From: an uncultured Bacteriovoracaceae bacterium
GTDB taxonomy: Bacteria > Bdellovibrionota > Bacteriovoracia > Bacteriovoracales > Bacteriovoracaceae
Direction: 5' to 3'
Length of the DNA: 64,000 nucleotides
Assembly: GCA_938017795.1 (NCBI GenBank)
Contig: CALIJZ010000027.1
Span: 1 to 64,000, forward strand
In this document: positions 54,027 through 63,565 of the stretch, piece by piece
Layout of the letters: each line of letters opens with the position of its first letter
Position numbering within the stretch: the stretch's first letter is position 1
Translations under genes and position numbers: made by a program
The notes under the pieces: generated by a model
What the model was told of the DNA's origin: nothing
Databases searched by the model: none
Seen by the model: only the letters and a program-made list of their open reading frames with translations

Positions 54027-54096
54027 TTTAGATATATTCAAAATATGTGCTAGGTGTTAATCTAGATCCAATAAACTTCATAACCAAAGGTTTAAA

Positions 54097-56286
54097 ATGA
54101 GTCTTCAAAACACTAGAGAAATTACTAAGTCCCAAGTTTTTCAAAGAAAATCACTTCACAAAGAATTACCTAAAAATGCACAAGGAAAAATGCTCAAAGT
54201 AAGTCAGTATTTTGGGGAAAATGTTTTTCAATTAAAAAATAATAGAAATTTTTCAGCTGATACTCAAAAAGAGATTTTAAGTGTTTTAGAAGGAACGAAA
54301 GCTCTTGATAAGAAGTTGGCTAAGCAAATTGCTGATGTCGTTCTTTCCTGGGCCCTTGAAAAAGGAGCTACTCATTTTTGTCACTGGTTTCAACCTCTTA
54401 CAGGTTCGACGGCTGAAAAACATGATGCTTTCTTAACTTTAAAAGGTGATAGACCAATAGAGAAACTTAGTGCCTCTCAATTAATGCAAGGTGAACCAGA
54501 TGCCTCATCTTTTCCAAATGGTGGATCAAGAAGTACTTTCGAAGCTAGGGGGTATACTTGTTGGGATTTAACTTCTCCAATTTTTATTAAAGAAAATACA
54601 AATGGTAAGACTCTTTGTATTCCAACTGCATTTATTTCTTATCACGGTGACGCATTAGATATTAAGACTCCTCTTTTAAGGTCAATGAGCTCACTAAGTG
54701 AAGCTGCAACAACTTTTTTAAATTTACTTGGAGTCAAAGAAGCAAAATCAGTAACTGCAAGTTGTGGTATTGAGCAAGAATATTTCTTAGTAGATAAAGC
54801 TTTTTATTATCAAAGAGAAGACCTCGTGATGAGTGGGCGAACTTTAGTTGGAAGCTTAACTCCTAAAAACCAACAATTAAGTGATCACTACTTTGGAACA
54901 ATTCCTGAAAGAGTTCTCTCTTATATGCAAGAATGTGAGATTGAATTATATAAATTAGGAATTCCGGCCAAGACAAGACATAACGAAGTTGCTCCTGGGC
55001 AATTTGAAATCGCTCCAATTTTTAGTGATGCAAACACTGCAGCTGATAATAATCAATTATTAATGGCTACTTTGAAATCAGTTGCTCAAAAACACGATTT
55101 TGTGTGTTTATTTCATGAAAAGCCTTTTGCTGATATTAATGGAAGTGGGAAGCATTTAAATTGGTCACTTTCAGATAATAATGGAACAAATTTATTAGAA
55201 CCAGGTTCTACACCACATGAGAATTATCGGTTTTTAGCAATGGTTGCGATTGTTTGTGAAGCAGTTAAGCGACATGCAGTTTCTTTAAGAGCTGCTATTG
55301 GAAGTCATAGTAACGATCATAGGTTAGGTGGACACGAAGCACCTCCTTCGATTATTTCTGTATTTTTAGGAGCGACTGTAAAATCAATCTTAGATAAATA
55401 CTTAACTGGAGATAATTATTCTCCAGAAGAACAAACCATGATTAATACTGGAGCAGGACAGCTTGCTCAATTTTTACAAGATAATACAGATAGAAATAGA
55501 ACATCACCTTTTGCTTTTACTGGAAATAAATTTGAATTTAGAGCAGTGGGGTCATCGGCCAATGTTGGTTTTCCGTTAACTGTTTTAAATGCAGCCGTTA
55601 TAGATGTTTTAAAAGAGACTAATTTATTTATTCAAGAAAAGTTGAATGCTGGTTCAGATGTAAAAACTGTTTTAAAAGAGATTACAAAAAAGTGGTATGT
55701 GAGCTCACATGATGTTGTCTTTAATGGTGATGGTTATAGTGAAGATTGGGTGAAAGAAGCAAGCTCAAGAGGATTGCCAAATCTTAGAACAACTGTTGAT
55801 GCTTTAATTGAATTCAATAAACCTGGAAATCATCAACACTTATTTGATCTTGGAGTCTATAGACCTACGGAACTTGAAAGTCTTTATAATGTTAATCTTG
55901 AAAAATATAATACTTGTCGAGATATTGAACTAAGAACTCAAAAGAAAATGATTGATAGAACAATTAAGCCTTGCGCTTATCAATATAAAAAAGAACTTGC
56001 TGTTTTAATTAAAGATCTAAAGGAGCTTGGGACCAGTTATGCTTCTGAAGAAAAAACACTAAATAAGGTCTCTTCAATACTTGATGAGTTGACTTCGGTC
56101 TGTGAAAAACTTGGACCATTTTTAAATACTGACAATGAATCTGAAGAAAAACGTGGTGCCAATTATGCTAACGTAGGATTAGATTTAAGTGAAAAGGTGA
56201 TAACTCTGGCTGGCGAGTTGGAGGATATAGTTCCTGATGCAAGCTGGACAATACCAACCTATTTTGACCTTCTTTTTATTAGATAG
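54097..56286 (+). CDS. glnN: Type III glutamine synthetase
   Basis: Condenses glutamate and ammonia with ATP to glutamine. The 729-residue length is that of GSIII (about 720-730), not GSI (about 470). Diagnostic regions are FPNGGSRSTFEARGYTCWD, CGIEQEYFLVDK, RHNEVAPGQFEIAP, HEKPFADINGSGKHLNWS and NTDRNRTSPFAFTGNKFEFR. It is cytoplasmic and a hexamer- or dodecamer-former in known cases. No regulatory PII gene lies near. A hairpin follows the stop. Confidence 0.95.
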   Translation: MSLQNTREITKSQVFQRKSLHKELPKNAQGKMLKVSQYFGENVFQLKNNRNFSADTQKEILSVLEGTKALDKKLAKQIADVVLSWALEKGATHFCHWFQPLTGSTAEKHDAFLTLKGDRPIEKLSASQLMQGEPDASSFPNGGSRSTFEARGYTCWDLTSPIFIKENTNGKTLCIPTAFISYHGDALDIKTPLLRSMSSLSEAATTFLNLLGVKEAKSVTASCGIEQEYFLVDKAFYYQREDLVMSGRTLVGSLTPKNQQLSDHYFGTIPERVLSYMQECEIELYKLGIPAKTRHNEVAPGQFEIAPIFSDANTAADNNQLLMATLKSVAQKHDFVCLFHEKPFADINGSGKHLNWSLSDNNGTNLLEPGSTPHENYRFLAMVAIVCEAVKRHAVSLRAAIGSHSNDHRLGGHEAPPSIISVFLGATVKSILDKYLTGDNYSPEEQTMINTGAGQLAQFLQDNTDRNRTSPFAFTGNKFEFRAVGSSANVGFPLTVLNAAVIDVLKETNLFIQEKLNAGSDVKTVLKEITKKWYVSSHDVVFNGDGYSEDWVKEASSRGLPNLRTTVDALIEFNKPGNHQHLFDLGVYRPTELESLYNVNLEKYNTCRDIELRTQKKMIDRTIKPCAYQYKKELAVLIKDLKELGTSYASEEKTLNKVSSILDELTSVCEKLGPFLNTDNESEEKRGANYANVGLDLSEKVITLAGELEDIVPDASWTIPTYFDLLFIR

Positions 56287-56292
56287 GTTTTA

Positions 56293-56328
56293 GCATATCC
56301 TTAATAGATCAACTTATTAAGGATGTGC
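56293..56328 (+). promoter_or_regulatory. Hairpin enclosing the ribosome binding site of the next gene
   Basis: GCATATCCTTAATA (56293-56306) pairs with TATTAAGGATGTGC (56315-56328) across an eight-base loop, with one G-T pair; flanking bases extend it slightly. The right arm contains AAGGAT, the Shine-Dalgarno of ATG 56332. It may be a translational switch, or a weak terminator of glnN, as the T tract is only TTT. Confidence 0.55.
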
Positions 56329-56331
56329 TTT

Positions 56332-56946
56332 ATGAAGTATTTAATTATTCTAATATTTTCAATGAACATATTTGCAAGTGTTTCAAGCTGTAGGTGTTCA
56401 GATAACCCTGAATTAGATGAGAGTAAAATTGAGAAACTAAAGCTTTGGGTCGCTCCAGGCTTCACTCTAAGTGCCAGTAAGGAAGGTTCAAAAGCCGGAA
56501 TTTCAACTATGATTGGTGGAGGATATTACTTTAATGGAGTCGTTGGAGTCACAAGTGGCGTTTCATTTATGCAAAGAGGTGCAACGGATCAACAAAGACA
56601 ACTTAATGCTACATATTTAGATATTCCTTTAGGTTTTACTTTTATTAACGGAGGAAGTCTCGCTACTAACAGATTTACTCTTTTTAATATAGGAGCATTT
56701 TATTCATTACCTCTTTCAGGCTCTTCAGAAGGAATTCCAAATGTTCCAGCTGACTTTACACCCGATAGTTCTTTTGGCTTTTTCTTGGATGGGATTTTAA
56801 GCTTTCCAATTCCAGGAGATATTACATATGGGCTTTATAGTTCTGTTAAATTTAGTTTTAGTGATATGTTAAGTGTTGCTGATAATACTATTTTAAGAGC
56901 TAATAACTCTACGAATTATAGTTTTGGTCTTGCAATTGTTTTTTAG
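56332..56946 (+). CDS. OmpA/OmpW-like outer-membrane beta-barrel
   Basis: ATG 56332 gives 204 residues; ATG 56323 is too near the Shine-Dalgarno. A signal peptide (about 1-16) precedes a cysteine pair (SCRCSD), then beta strands with outer-membrane spacing (LWVAPGFTLSASKEGS, GGGYYFNGVVGVTSGVSF, IFNIGAFYSLPL, SYGLAIVF-type end). The small size fits an eight-stranded barrel. It lies 45 bases after glnN; its ribosome binding site sits in a hairpin. Confidence 0.65.
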   Translation: MKYLIILIFSMNIFASVSSCRCSDNPELDESKIEKLKLWVAPGFTLSASKEGSKAGISTMIGGGYYFNGVVGVTSGVSFMQRGATDQQRQLNATYLDIPLGFTFINGGSLATNRFTLFNIGAFYSLPLSGSSEGIPNVPADFTPDSSFGFFLDGILSFPIPGDITYGLYSSVKFSFSDMLSVADNTILRANNSTNYSFGLAIVF

Positions 56947-57109
56947 TTCCTGAAGAAAAAGAATTTATTTAAATAACTAAGCTGCATCAAATTTAAATCT
57001 ACTTTTAGAAAATAAAAGAAAAAATAATCAACTTAGACTTGACGGAACTTTAAATTTTTCATTACCTCATATCATATATTTTTAAACCTTTATCAAAAAC
57101 GAGTAGAGA

Positions 57110-59665
57110 ATGAGTGCAAAGGGAATCAATTTAGTGATCGTCGAATCACCGACTAAAGCAAAAACAATTAAAAAGTTTCTTCCCAAAGATTACACAGTAA
57201 TTGCCAGCATGGGGCATATCCGTGATCTTCCTCAAACTGCAGCAGATGTTCCGGCTAAGTATAAAAAAGAAGATTGGTCGAGACTTGGTATCAATGTAAA
57301 AAAAGATTTTGAGCCATTATATGTCGTTCCAAAATCTAAGAAAAAAGTAGTAACTGGTTTAAAAAAGCTCGTTAAGACTGCCAAAATTATCTACCTCGCG
57401 ACCGATGAAGATAGAGAGGGAGAGAGTATTTCTTGGCATTTATTACAACTTTTTGATCCAAAAGTTCCTGTTAAGCGAATGGTTTTTCATGAGATTACAA
57501 AAAAAGCTATTACTGAAGCTCTAGAAAAAGTTAGAGATGTAGATCTTAATCTCGTAAAAGCTCAAGAAACAAGACGTATTGTAGATAGGCTTTATGGTTA
57601 TACTTTATCGCCACTAGTATGGAAGAAAATTGCTTACGGATTATCAGCAGGGAGAGTGCAATCTCCAGGTCTTAAGATGATTGTGGAGCGAGAAAAAGAG
57701 CGAATGGTCTTTGTGAAGGCTGGTTATTGGTCAATTAAAGCTGATCTTTTAGTAAAAAAGAAACCTTTGGAAGCAAAACTTTCTCGAGTAGATGGAGTCA
57801 AAATTGCGATTGGAAAAGACTTTGATCAATTAACTGGCAAGCTTATTAAACCTAAAGATATATTTTTAGTCGATGAAAAAAAAGCAAAATCAATTTCTAA
57901 AGAACTGGCCGCAGGTGATTGGATAGTAAAAAGTGTGGATGAAAGAGATACACATTCTAATCCAGCAAAACCATTTATTACTTCTTCACTTCAACAAGAA
58001 GGAAATAGAAAACTTGGAATGAGTGCTAGAGAAACAATGAGAACCGCTCAAAAATTATATGAAAACGGTTTGATCACTTATATGAGAACAGATTCACCAA
58101 ATCTTTCAAATGAAGCGATTAAGGCAGCTAGAAAAAATATTGAAGATCTTTATGGTAAAGAATTTTTAAGCGATGAAGTGAGACAATATAAAGCAAAGAC
58201 CAAAGGAGCTCAGGAGGCCCACGAAGCGATCAGGCCAGCTGGTAGTGAGTTTAAGCATCCAGATAAAATTGGAATGACTGGCAAAGAAAAGGCTCTCTAT
58301 GATTTAATTTGGAAAAGAACAATGGCCTCTCAAATGAAGAAGGCCCATAAAAGATCCATGTCGATTAAAATTGAAAATGGAAAATACCTATTTACTGCTA
58401 ATGGATCGAGAATTATCTTTCCTGGTTTCTTAAGAGCGTATGTTGAAGGGAGCGATGATCCTGATAAGGCATTAGATGATAGAGAAGTCATCCTTCCTGA
58501 GCTTAAAGCAAAAGATAAATTAACTCATTCTGATATTTTACCTAATGCTCATGAAACAAAACCACCTGCAAGATTTACGGAAGCAAGTATTGTTCAGCGT
58601 TTAGAAAAAGAAGGAATAGGTAGACCATCTACTTATGCAAGTATTATCGGAACGGTTCAAGAAAGAGGATATGTTAGAAAAGAAGGTTCGCAACTAATTC
58701 CAACTTATACAGGAATTGCTGTTATTCAATTATTAGAAGATCACTTTGCTGACCTCGTTGATTATGGATACACGACGAAGCTTGAAGATGCTCTGGATGA
58801 AATCGCTGAAGGAAAGCAAGATTCTAGAAAGTATTTAAAATCGTTCTACCTTGGTAAAAAAGGTTTAAGAGAACAAGTAGATAGTAAGGAAAAAGGTATT
58901 AAACCAGATGTTTCGAGGACTTTAAGACTTCCACAAATTAAAGATATTATTGATATTAAAGTTGGTCGTTATGGGCCATATATTATTCAAAAAGTTGGGA
59001 AAGAAGAGGTTCATGCTTCTATTCCTGAGACAGTTGCACCAGCAGATCTTAGACCTGAAAATATTGATGAGTTAATTGAACTTTCAAAAAAAGGACCTGA
59101 GCCAATTGGTGTTCACCCTAAGACTAAAGAAAATATTTATTGTCTCACAGGTAGATATGGAGCTTATGTTCAACAAGGTGAAAAAACGGAAGAAGTTCCT
59201 AAGCCAAGAAGAGCAAGTATTACAGCTCCACTAACACCCCAAACCATTACTCTTGAGCAAGCTTTAACATTATTAATTCTTCCAAGAGATCTTGGAGAGC
59301 ATCCAGAAACAGGAAAAATGATTCAAGCAAACTCTGGACGATTTGGACCCTATGTTGTTCATGATGGAGACTTTAGAAATATTAAAAAAGATACTTTTGA
59401 TGTTTATAAAATTACGCTTGATGAAGCTTTAGCTATTATTGCTGAGCCAAAGGTTTCTTCCCGAGGAGCCAGTGTTTATAAAGAATTTAAACGTCACACT
59501 ACGACTAATAAGAAGATCACTGTTTATGATGGGAAATATGGATTGTTCGTAAAATATGGGACGAAAAACATTGGCATTGCTGATGCTATGAGAAAGCCTG
59601 AAATCATTGATAAGTGGAAGCAAAAAGATGTTGAGAAGTTTATTAAGGACTCTGGGAAGGGGTAG
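57110..59665 (+). CDS. topA: DNA topoisomerase I
   Basis: Relaxes negative supercoils. The 851-residue protein has a TOPRIM domain (VIVESPTKAKTIKKFL and ATDEDREGES with the DxDxE-type acids), the catalytic Tyr in GLITYMRTDSPNLS, and RFTEASIVQRLEKEGIGRPSTYA. The C-terminal region has repeated topo_C modules (IGVHPKTKENIYCLTGRYGAYV, LGEHPETGKMIQANSGRFGPYV) and no four-cysteine zinc fingers, unlike E. coli TopA. The start is ATG 57110; GTAGAGA precedes it. Confidence 0.95.
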   Translation: MSAKGINLVIVESPTKAKTIKKFLPKDYTVIASMGHIRDLPQTAADVPAKYKKEDWSRLGINVKKDFEPLYVVPKSKKKVVTGLKKLVKTAKIIYLATDEDREGESISWHLLQLFDPKVPVKRMVFHEITKKAITEALEKVRDVDLNLVKAQETRRIVDRLYGYTLSPLVWKKIAYGLSAGRVQSPGLKMIVEREKERMVFVKAGYWSIKADLLVKKKPLEAKLSRVDGVKIAIGKDFDQLTGKLIKPKDIFLVDEKKAKSISKELAAGDWIVKSVDERDTHSNPAKPFITSSLQQEGNRKLGMSARETMRTAQKLYENGLITYMRTDSPNLSNEAIKAARKNIEDLYGKEFLSDEVRQYKAKTKGAQEAHEAIRPAGSEFKHPDKIGMTGKEKALYDLIWKRTMASQMKKAHKRSMSIKIENGKYLFTANGSRIIFPGFLRAYVEGSDDPDKALDDREVILPELKAKDKLTHSDILPNAHETKPPARFTEASIVQRLEKEGIGRPSTYASIIGTVQERGYVRKEGSQLIPTYTGIAVIQLLEDHFADLVDYGYTTKLEDALDEIAEGKQDSRKYLKSFYLGKKGLREQVDSKEKGIKPDVSRTLRLPQIKDIIDIKVGRYGPYIIQKVGKEEVHASIPETVAPADLRPENIDELIELSKKGPEPIGVHPKTKENIYCLTGRYGAYVQQGEKTEEVPKPRRASITAPLTPQTITLEQALTLLILPRDLGEHPETGKMIQANSGRFGPYVVHDGDFRNIKKDTFDVYKITLDEALAIIAEPKVSSRGASVYKEFKRHTTTNKKITVYDGKYGLFVKYGTKNIGIADAMRKPEIIDKWKQKDVEKFIKDSGKG

Positions 59666-59753
59666 AGAGAAAACAAAAAAGCTCAAGCTTGTTTGTATCG
59701 AAATTCCTTCAAAAATGTTAAAATAAATCATAGTTTTTAATCATGGAGGAAAT

Positions 59754-60194
59754 ATGAAACTTATCATTGCGTGCTTATTTTTAGGCTTAGTATCTTGTGC
59801 AAGTCATCATCAAACTCAAGATAGACATGTTGCGAACTCAATACAAAAAATACAATTTAATTGTGAACCAGGTAATCTACCTGAATCTGAAAAAATATTT
59901 GAAATAGAAGTAAGCAATATGCAATTACATGCAACCGCAGGAGGCCAAGGGCTTTCTATGTCTGGTGATGCTTCAGTTTCTATTAGCGATAGTGCTCAAG
60001 AAGTTTTAGTGCTTCCTGTGAAAGGTCGCTATTTTTTTGCGGAGTCTAAAGAAGCAAGAAAGAAATATATAATTGAGCTTGAAAATGGAGAAAGTTATGA
60101 ATTCAGATCAACTCCAAACGATTGGTATCAAGTTACTTCTAAAACTTATCGAAGCGAACTATGTCAAAAAGTAAAAAATAAATCTAGAAGTTAA
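59754..60194 (+). CDS. Small lipoprotein
   Basis: The 146-residue protein has a clean lipobox GLVSC (Cys15) after a short signal and a beta-rich domain with two cysteines. I recognise no family. A GGAGG lies six bases before ATG 59754. A strong terminator follows the gene. Confidence 0.65.
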   Translation: MKLIIACLFLGLVSCASHHQTQDRHVANSIQKIQFNCEPGNLPESEKIFEIEVSNMQLHATAGGQGLSMSGDASVSISDSAQEVLVLPVKGRYFFAESKEARKKYIIELENGESYEFRSTPNDWYQVTSKTYRSELCQKVKNKSRS

Positions 60195-60217
60195 TTTTTC
60201 ATAATACTAAATTGGTA

Positions 60218-60261
60218 GTAAGTCCTAAGCCAAGTCAGCTTGGGACTTACTTTTGATTTTT
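60218..60261 (+). terminator. Rho-independent terminator
   Basis: GTAAGTCCTAAGC (60218-60230) pairs with GCTTGGGACTTAC (60238-60250) across a seven-base loop, giving 13 pairs with one G-T, followed by TTTTGATTTTT. It ends the lipoprotein transcript. Confidence 0.85.
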
Positions 60262-60305
60262 CCACCTTCAATTTAATCAAAGTAAATTCTCAATATCCTA
60301 ATATT

Positions 60306-60375
60306 CTTGGCACTATTTCAGCTTAAAATCGAAAAAATCGACTTATTTCGAAATCCCCATGCCTCTTCGTATAAT
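60306..60375 (+). promoter_or_regulatory. Candidate promoter elements for the small exported protein gene
   Basis: A perfect TATAAT is at 60370-60375, with only a poor -35 upstream. Farther up, CTTGGCAC (about 60306-60313) followed by GC at the sigma-54 -12 spacing (ten bases between GG and GC) forms a second possible element. Either may drive the gene starting at 60439. Confidence 0.3.
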
Positions 60376-60438
60376 TTATATAGATCAAGAATTGGGGAAT
60401 TCAAGGTCTATTTATAAATGATTATTGGGGGCAAAATC

Positions 60439-60822
60439 ATGAAAGCAATAATTTTATCAGTACTTGTTCTAGGATCAATTCAAGCATTTTCAAAATCTGA
60501 AAGGATGTGTCTCACTCTTCGAGGGAAGCTCAAAAGAGCATGTTTGATTAAAGCAAAAAAAGAGTCGGTAAGATCAATTGCCAGTACCAAGAAGTTTAAA
60601 GTTAAGTCAGAAAACAAGTGTATTGGTAAAACCTTAAGTTCAGGATATGTTGGGCATTGTGCCAATGGTTCAAAAGGCTTTTTTATTCTTGAAATTAATA
60701 AGAAACTTCATACTTTTAAAGGTGTAAAAAGAGGGGTTTATAAGAAGTTTTTGAGAGCAAAATCAAAGAAGAACTTTTATAAGAAATATATCCAAAATCG
60801 CTATCCAGTGATAAATTCATAG
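60439..60822 (+). CDS. Small basic exported protein
   Basis: ATG 60439 gives 127 residues (a frame open from 60418 adds seven) with a signal peptide about 1-19 (AIILSVLVLGSIQAFS). The mature part is Lys-rich with three or four cysteines (in RMCLTL, RACLIK, NKCIGK and GHCANG) that could form disulphides. I recognise no family. It is monocistronic by its flanking signals. Confidence 0.6.
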   Translation: MKAIILSVLVLGSIQAFSKSERMCLTLRGKLKRACLIKAKKESVRSIASTKKFKVKSENKCIGKTLSSGYVGHCANGSKGFFILEINKKLHTFKGVKRGVYKKFLRAKSKKNFYKKYIQNRYPVINS

Positions 60823-60857
60823 AAAATCACGAATTTTTAACATAAAATCAGTGAATC

Positions 60858-60886
60858 TTGACAGAATTTAGCAGACTTTATATGCT
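60858..60886 (+). promoter_or_regulatory. Promoter of rpmE
   Basis: A perfect TTGACA (60858-60863) and TATGCT (60881-60886) are 17 bases apart. The start codon lies 24 bases downstream of the -10, with GAGGA in the leader. Confidence 0.6.
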
Positions 60887-60909
60887 CTGCTTCCAAACGA
60901 GGATTTATT

Positions 60910-61158
60910 ATGAAAAAAGATATTCACCCAAATTATAGAGACGTTGTTTATCAAGATATCTCTGCAAACTTTTCAATTATGACGAAATCAACAGTTGAGA
61001 CTAAAGATACTGTTACTTGGGAAGATGGGAAAGAATACCCTTTATTTAAAGTAGATATCTCGAGTGCATCTCATCCATTCTATACTGGGAACCAGAAAGT
61101 TCTTGATACAGAAGGTAGAGTTGAGAAGTTCAAGAACAGATACAAGAAAAAGAAATAG
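60910..61158 (+). CDS. rpmE2: Ribosomal protein L31, type B
   Basis: The 82-residue protein begins [16 protein letters not shown] and has [24 protein letters not shown], the L31 signature. It has none of the zinc-binding cysteines of type A L31, so it is the zinc-independent type. The C-terminus is basic (KKKK). Type B L31 in E. coli and Bacillus is a zinc-starvation paralogue; here it may be the sole copy or one of two. A strong promoter precedes it. Confidence 0.93.
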   Translation: MKKDIHPNYRDVVYQDISANFSIMTKSTVETKDTVTWEDGKEYPLFKVDISSASHPFYTGNQKVLDTEGRVEKFKNRYKKKK

Positions 61159-61220
61159 TTCTTATAAACAAAAACTCCATTATTATATGACCAATCTATT
61201 TAGGATTTATTGTCCCTAGA

Positions 61221-61249
61221 TTGTCACACACTTATTAACCACTTAAAAT
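61221..61249 (+). promoter_or_regulatory. Promoter of the S41 protease gene
   Basis: TTGTCA (61221-61226) and TAAAAT (61244-61249) are 17 bases apart, each five of six to consensus. The start codon is about 34 bases downstream. Confidence 0.55.
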
Positions 61250-61282
61250 TGATATATTGAATTCAAATGAAGGACGTATGTT

Positions 61283-63439
61283 ATGAATATCTTTAGACTC
61301 CTGATCTTAGGGGCCCTGTTTTGCTGTAACTCTACTTATAGTGAAAAATCTCAAGCAAAATCTGCAGCTAAAAATGCAACAAAATCATTAAGTGACAAAA
61401 AGCCAGGTAAGCTCACTAAAGAGGTACTTTTAGGAACAACTCTGAAAGGTATTCTTGAAAACATGCACTTTTCTAAAAAAGATTTAGGAAATGATGTTTC
61501 AAAAAAAGCTTTTGCTGAATATATAAAGCGTATTGATTATGGAAAGCAATTCTTGTTAAAAAGTGATATTAACTCTCTTAAGCAGTATGAAAAATCAATA
61601 GATGATCAAATCGCCTCTGGTGATTTAACACTAATGCAGACTGCAGCAAAGATGCTCAAGTCTAGACAAGTAAGTGTTCAAAAATTTGTTTTTGAAAGAT
61701 TAAAGAAACCTTTTAATCTAAATAACAACTTAAAATATGTAATTGATTCAGAAAAAAGAGAACATGCAAAAAGTCTAGAAGAGCTTAACCAAAGATGGGA
61801 GAAGATCCTTACTTTAGATATTTTAGAAAAATATAGTGAATATTTAAATGAACAAAATCCAGATCCTACTGACAAAGACTATAAGAAACTTTTAAAGAAA
61901 GTTCCTGCTAAGAAACTAACTCCAGCTCAACTTGAAAAGAAAGCACGTGAATCGACCACGAAGAGTTATACAAGAATTTTCAATCGATTAAAAAAAGAAA
62001 AAATGTCTGACGAGATGGATAAGTTCTTTAACTCTGTAACAAAAATTTATGACCCTCATACTCACTACCTGATTCCTGATGATAAAGAAGAGTTTGATAT
62101 TGAAATGAGTGGAAAGCTTGAAGGTATCGGAGCACTTTTACGAGAAGAAGGTTCATATATAAAAGTTGAACGAATCATTCCAGGATCAGCTTCTTGGAAA
62201 GGTAAAGAGTTAAAGGCTGAAGATATTATTCTTAAAGTAGGGCAAGGTGAAGCGGAACCGGTTGATGTTGTTGATATGGGATTAAAAGAAGCAGTTAAAT
62301 TAATCAGAGGTAGAAAAGGCACAGAGGTTAGACTAACAGTTAAGAAGCCCTCAGGCCTTAAGCAAGTCATTTCTATTATCAGAGATGTTGTAGAGGTTTC
62401 AGAAAGTTACGTAAAAGCTACTATCATCCAGAAAAAAGGTGATAAGAAAAAGTATGGATATATAAATATTCCTAAGTTTTATAGAGACTTCCAAGATAGA
62501 TTTGGAAGAAATTGTACTGATGATACTAGAGTTGCTCTTAAGAAGTTAAAAGCCAAGAATGTTGATGGTGTTGTACTTGATCTTAGAAATAATGGTGGAG
62601 GAGCGTTAAAGGACTCTCAATATATTACAGGTCTATTTATTGAAAAAGGCCCTGTTGTTCAGGTTAAAAACCATGATGAAAAAGTAGAAGTTTTAAAAGA
62701 TAAAGATCCTTCTATAGAGTTTGATAAACCTTTAATTGTTTTAATTAATCGATTCAGTGCTTCAGCTTCAGAGATTGTAGCTGCTGCTTTACAAGATTAT
62801 AAAAGAGCAATCATTGTTGGTGGAGAATACTCTCATGGTAAAGGAACAGTTCAAGCAGTTGTAGATTTAGATAATTTTATCCCTCCAGTAGGTAGAAAAT
62901 TTTCACCTTTTGGAGCTTTAAAAATTACTATTCAAAAGTTCTTTAGAGTAAATGGTTCATCAACTCAATATAAAGGTGTTACTCCTGATATTATTCTTCC
63001 AGATCTTTATGGTCACCTTGAATCAGGTGAGAGGCATTTGGACTATTCCCTTCCTTGGGCCAAGATTAAAGAAGTAGCTCATAAAGATTGGGATAAATTC
63101 TCTTATAATGTCGCAAAACTAAAAGCGAACTCTGCTAAAAGAATTGCTAAGGATAAGAAGTTTTCTAAAATTAAAAAGAGTATAAATTGGTTCAAGCAAA
63201 GAAAAGATATTAAGACAAAAGAATTGAATCTTAAAAAGTATTTAGCTGAAAAGAAGATGCTAAAAGCTAAATCTAAAGAGCTTGAGATTGATCAAATTGA
63301 TAAGAATATCATCATCATTGATGTGGATAACTCAACGCTTGAAGAAGACAAAGAAAAGTTCAAAGAGTTCAAAGAATCTCTTCAAAAGGATCCTTTCATT
63401 GAGGAAACTTTAGCAATTTTTAAAGATATCTCTTCCTAA
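61283..63439 (+). CDS. prc: Tail-specific (S41) C-terminal processing protease
   Basis: The 718-residue protein has a signal peptide (about 1-20) and an N-terminal helical region, a PDZ domain (about 270-370, GKLEGIGALLREEGSYIKVE), and the S41 peptidase domain with VDGVVLDLRNNGGG and the catalytic Ser in RFSASASEIVAAAL and Lys in YSHGKGTVQAV. A C-terminal helical extension matches Prc-type (DUF3340) proteins rather than the short CtpA type. It would act in the periplasm on C-terminal tails or murein enzymes. Confidence 0.9.
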   Translation: MNIFRLLILGALFCCNSTYSEKSQAKSAAKNATKSLSDKKPGKLTKEVLLGTTLKGILENMHFSKKDLGNDVSKKAFAEYIKRIDYGKQFLLKSDINSLKQYEKSIDDQIASGDLTLMQTAAKMLKSRQVSVQKFVFERLKKPFNLNNNLKYVIDSEKREHAKSLEELNQRWEKILTLDILEKYSEYLNEQNPDPTDKDYKKLLKKVPAKKLTPAQLEKKARESTTKSYTRIFNRLKKEKMSDEMDKFFNSVTKIYDPHTHYLIPDDKEEFDIEMSGKLEGIGALLREEGSYIKVERIIPGSASWKGKELKAEDIILKVGQGEAEPVDVVDMGLKEAVKLIRGRKGTEVRLTVKKPSGLKQVISIIRDVVEVSESYVKATIIQKKGDKKKYGYINIPKFYRDFQDRFGRNCTDDTRVALKKLKAKNVDGVVLDLRNNGGGALKDSQYITGLFIEKGPVVQVKNHDEKVEVLKDKDPSIEFDKPLIVLINRFSASASEIVAAALQDYKRAIIVGGEYSHGKGTVQAVVDLDNFIPPVGRKFSPFGALKITIQKFFRVNGSSTQYKGVTPDIILPDLYGHLESGERHLDYSLPWAKIKEVAHKDWDKFSYNVAKLKANSAKRIAKDKKFSKIKKSINWFKQRKDIKTKELNLKKYLAEKKMLKAKSKELEIDQIDKNIIIIDVDNSTLEEDKEKFKEFKESLQKDPFIEETLAIFKDISS

Positions 63440-63454
63440 ACTATTACTAAATGG

Positions 63455-63503
63455 GCTCATAAGGCAATCTCGGCTCACGAGCTAGAGATTTCCTTATATG
63501 AGC
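63455..63503 (+). terminator. Imperfect long hairpin after the protease gene
   Basis: GCTCAT-AAGG-AATCTC pairs with GAGATT-CCTT-ATGAGC with a two-base bulge and one mismatch, and an inner GCTC/GAGC pair. It lacks a T tract, so it may be an attenuator or RNA-stabilising structure rather than a terminator. Confidence 0.4.
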
Positions 63504-63532
63504 TTGAATATCCCTTAAATTGATCTTAAAAT
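63504..63532 (+). promoter_or_regulatory. Promoter of the methyltransferase gene
   Basis: TTGAAT (63504-63509) and TAAAAT (63527-63532) are separated by exactly 17 bases; the ATG is at 63566. Confidence 0.55.
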
Positions 63533-63565
63533 ACATCAAATTTAAAAATTCAGGGGTGTATAGAG

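Noticed and set aside
53826-54041. Minus-strand ORF of 71 codons before glnN
   Set aside because: It starts at TTG, has no Shine-Dalgarno, and overlaps the M61 gene end and the glnN promoter.
57039-57044. TTGACG as a -35 of topA
   Set aside because: Sequence 17-18 bases downstream (TTACCT) does not resemble a -10.
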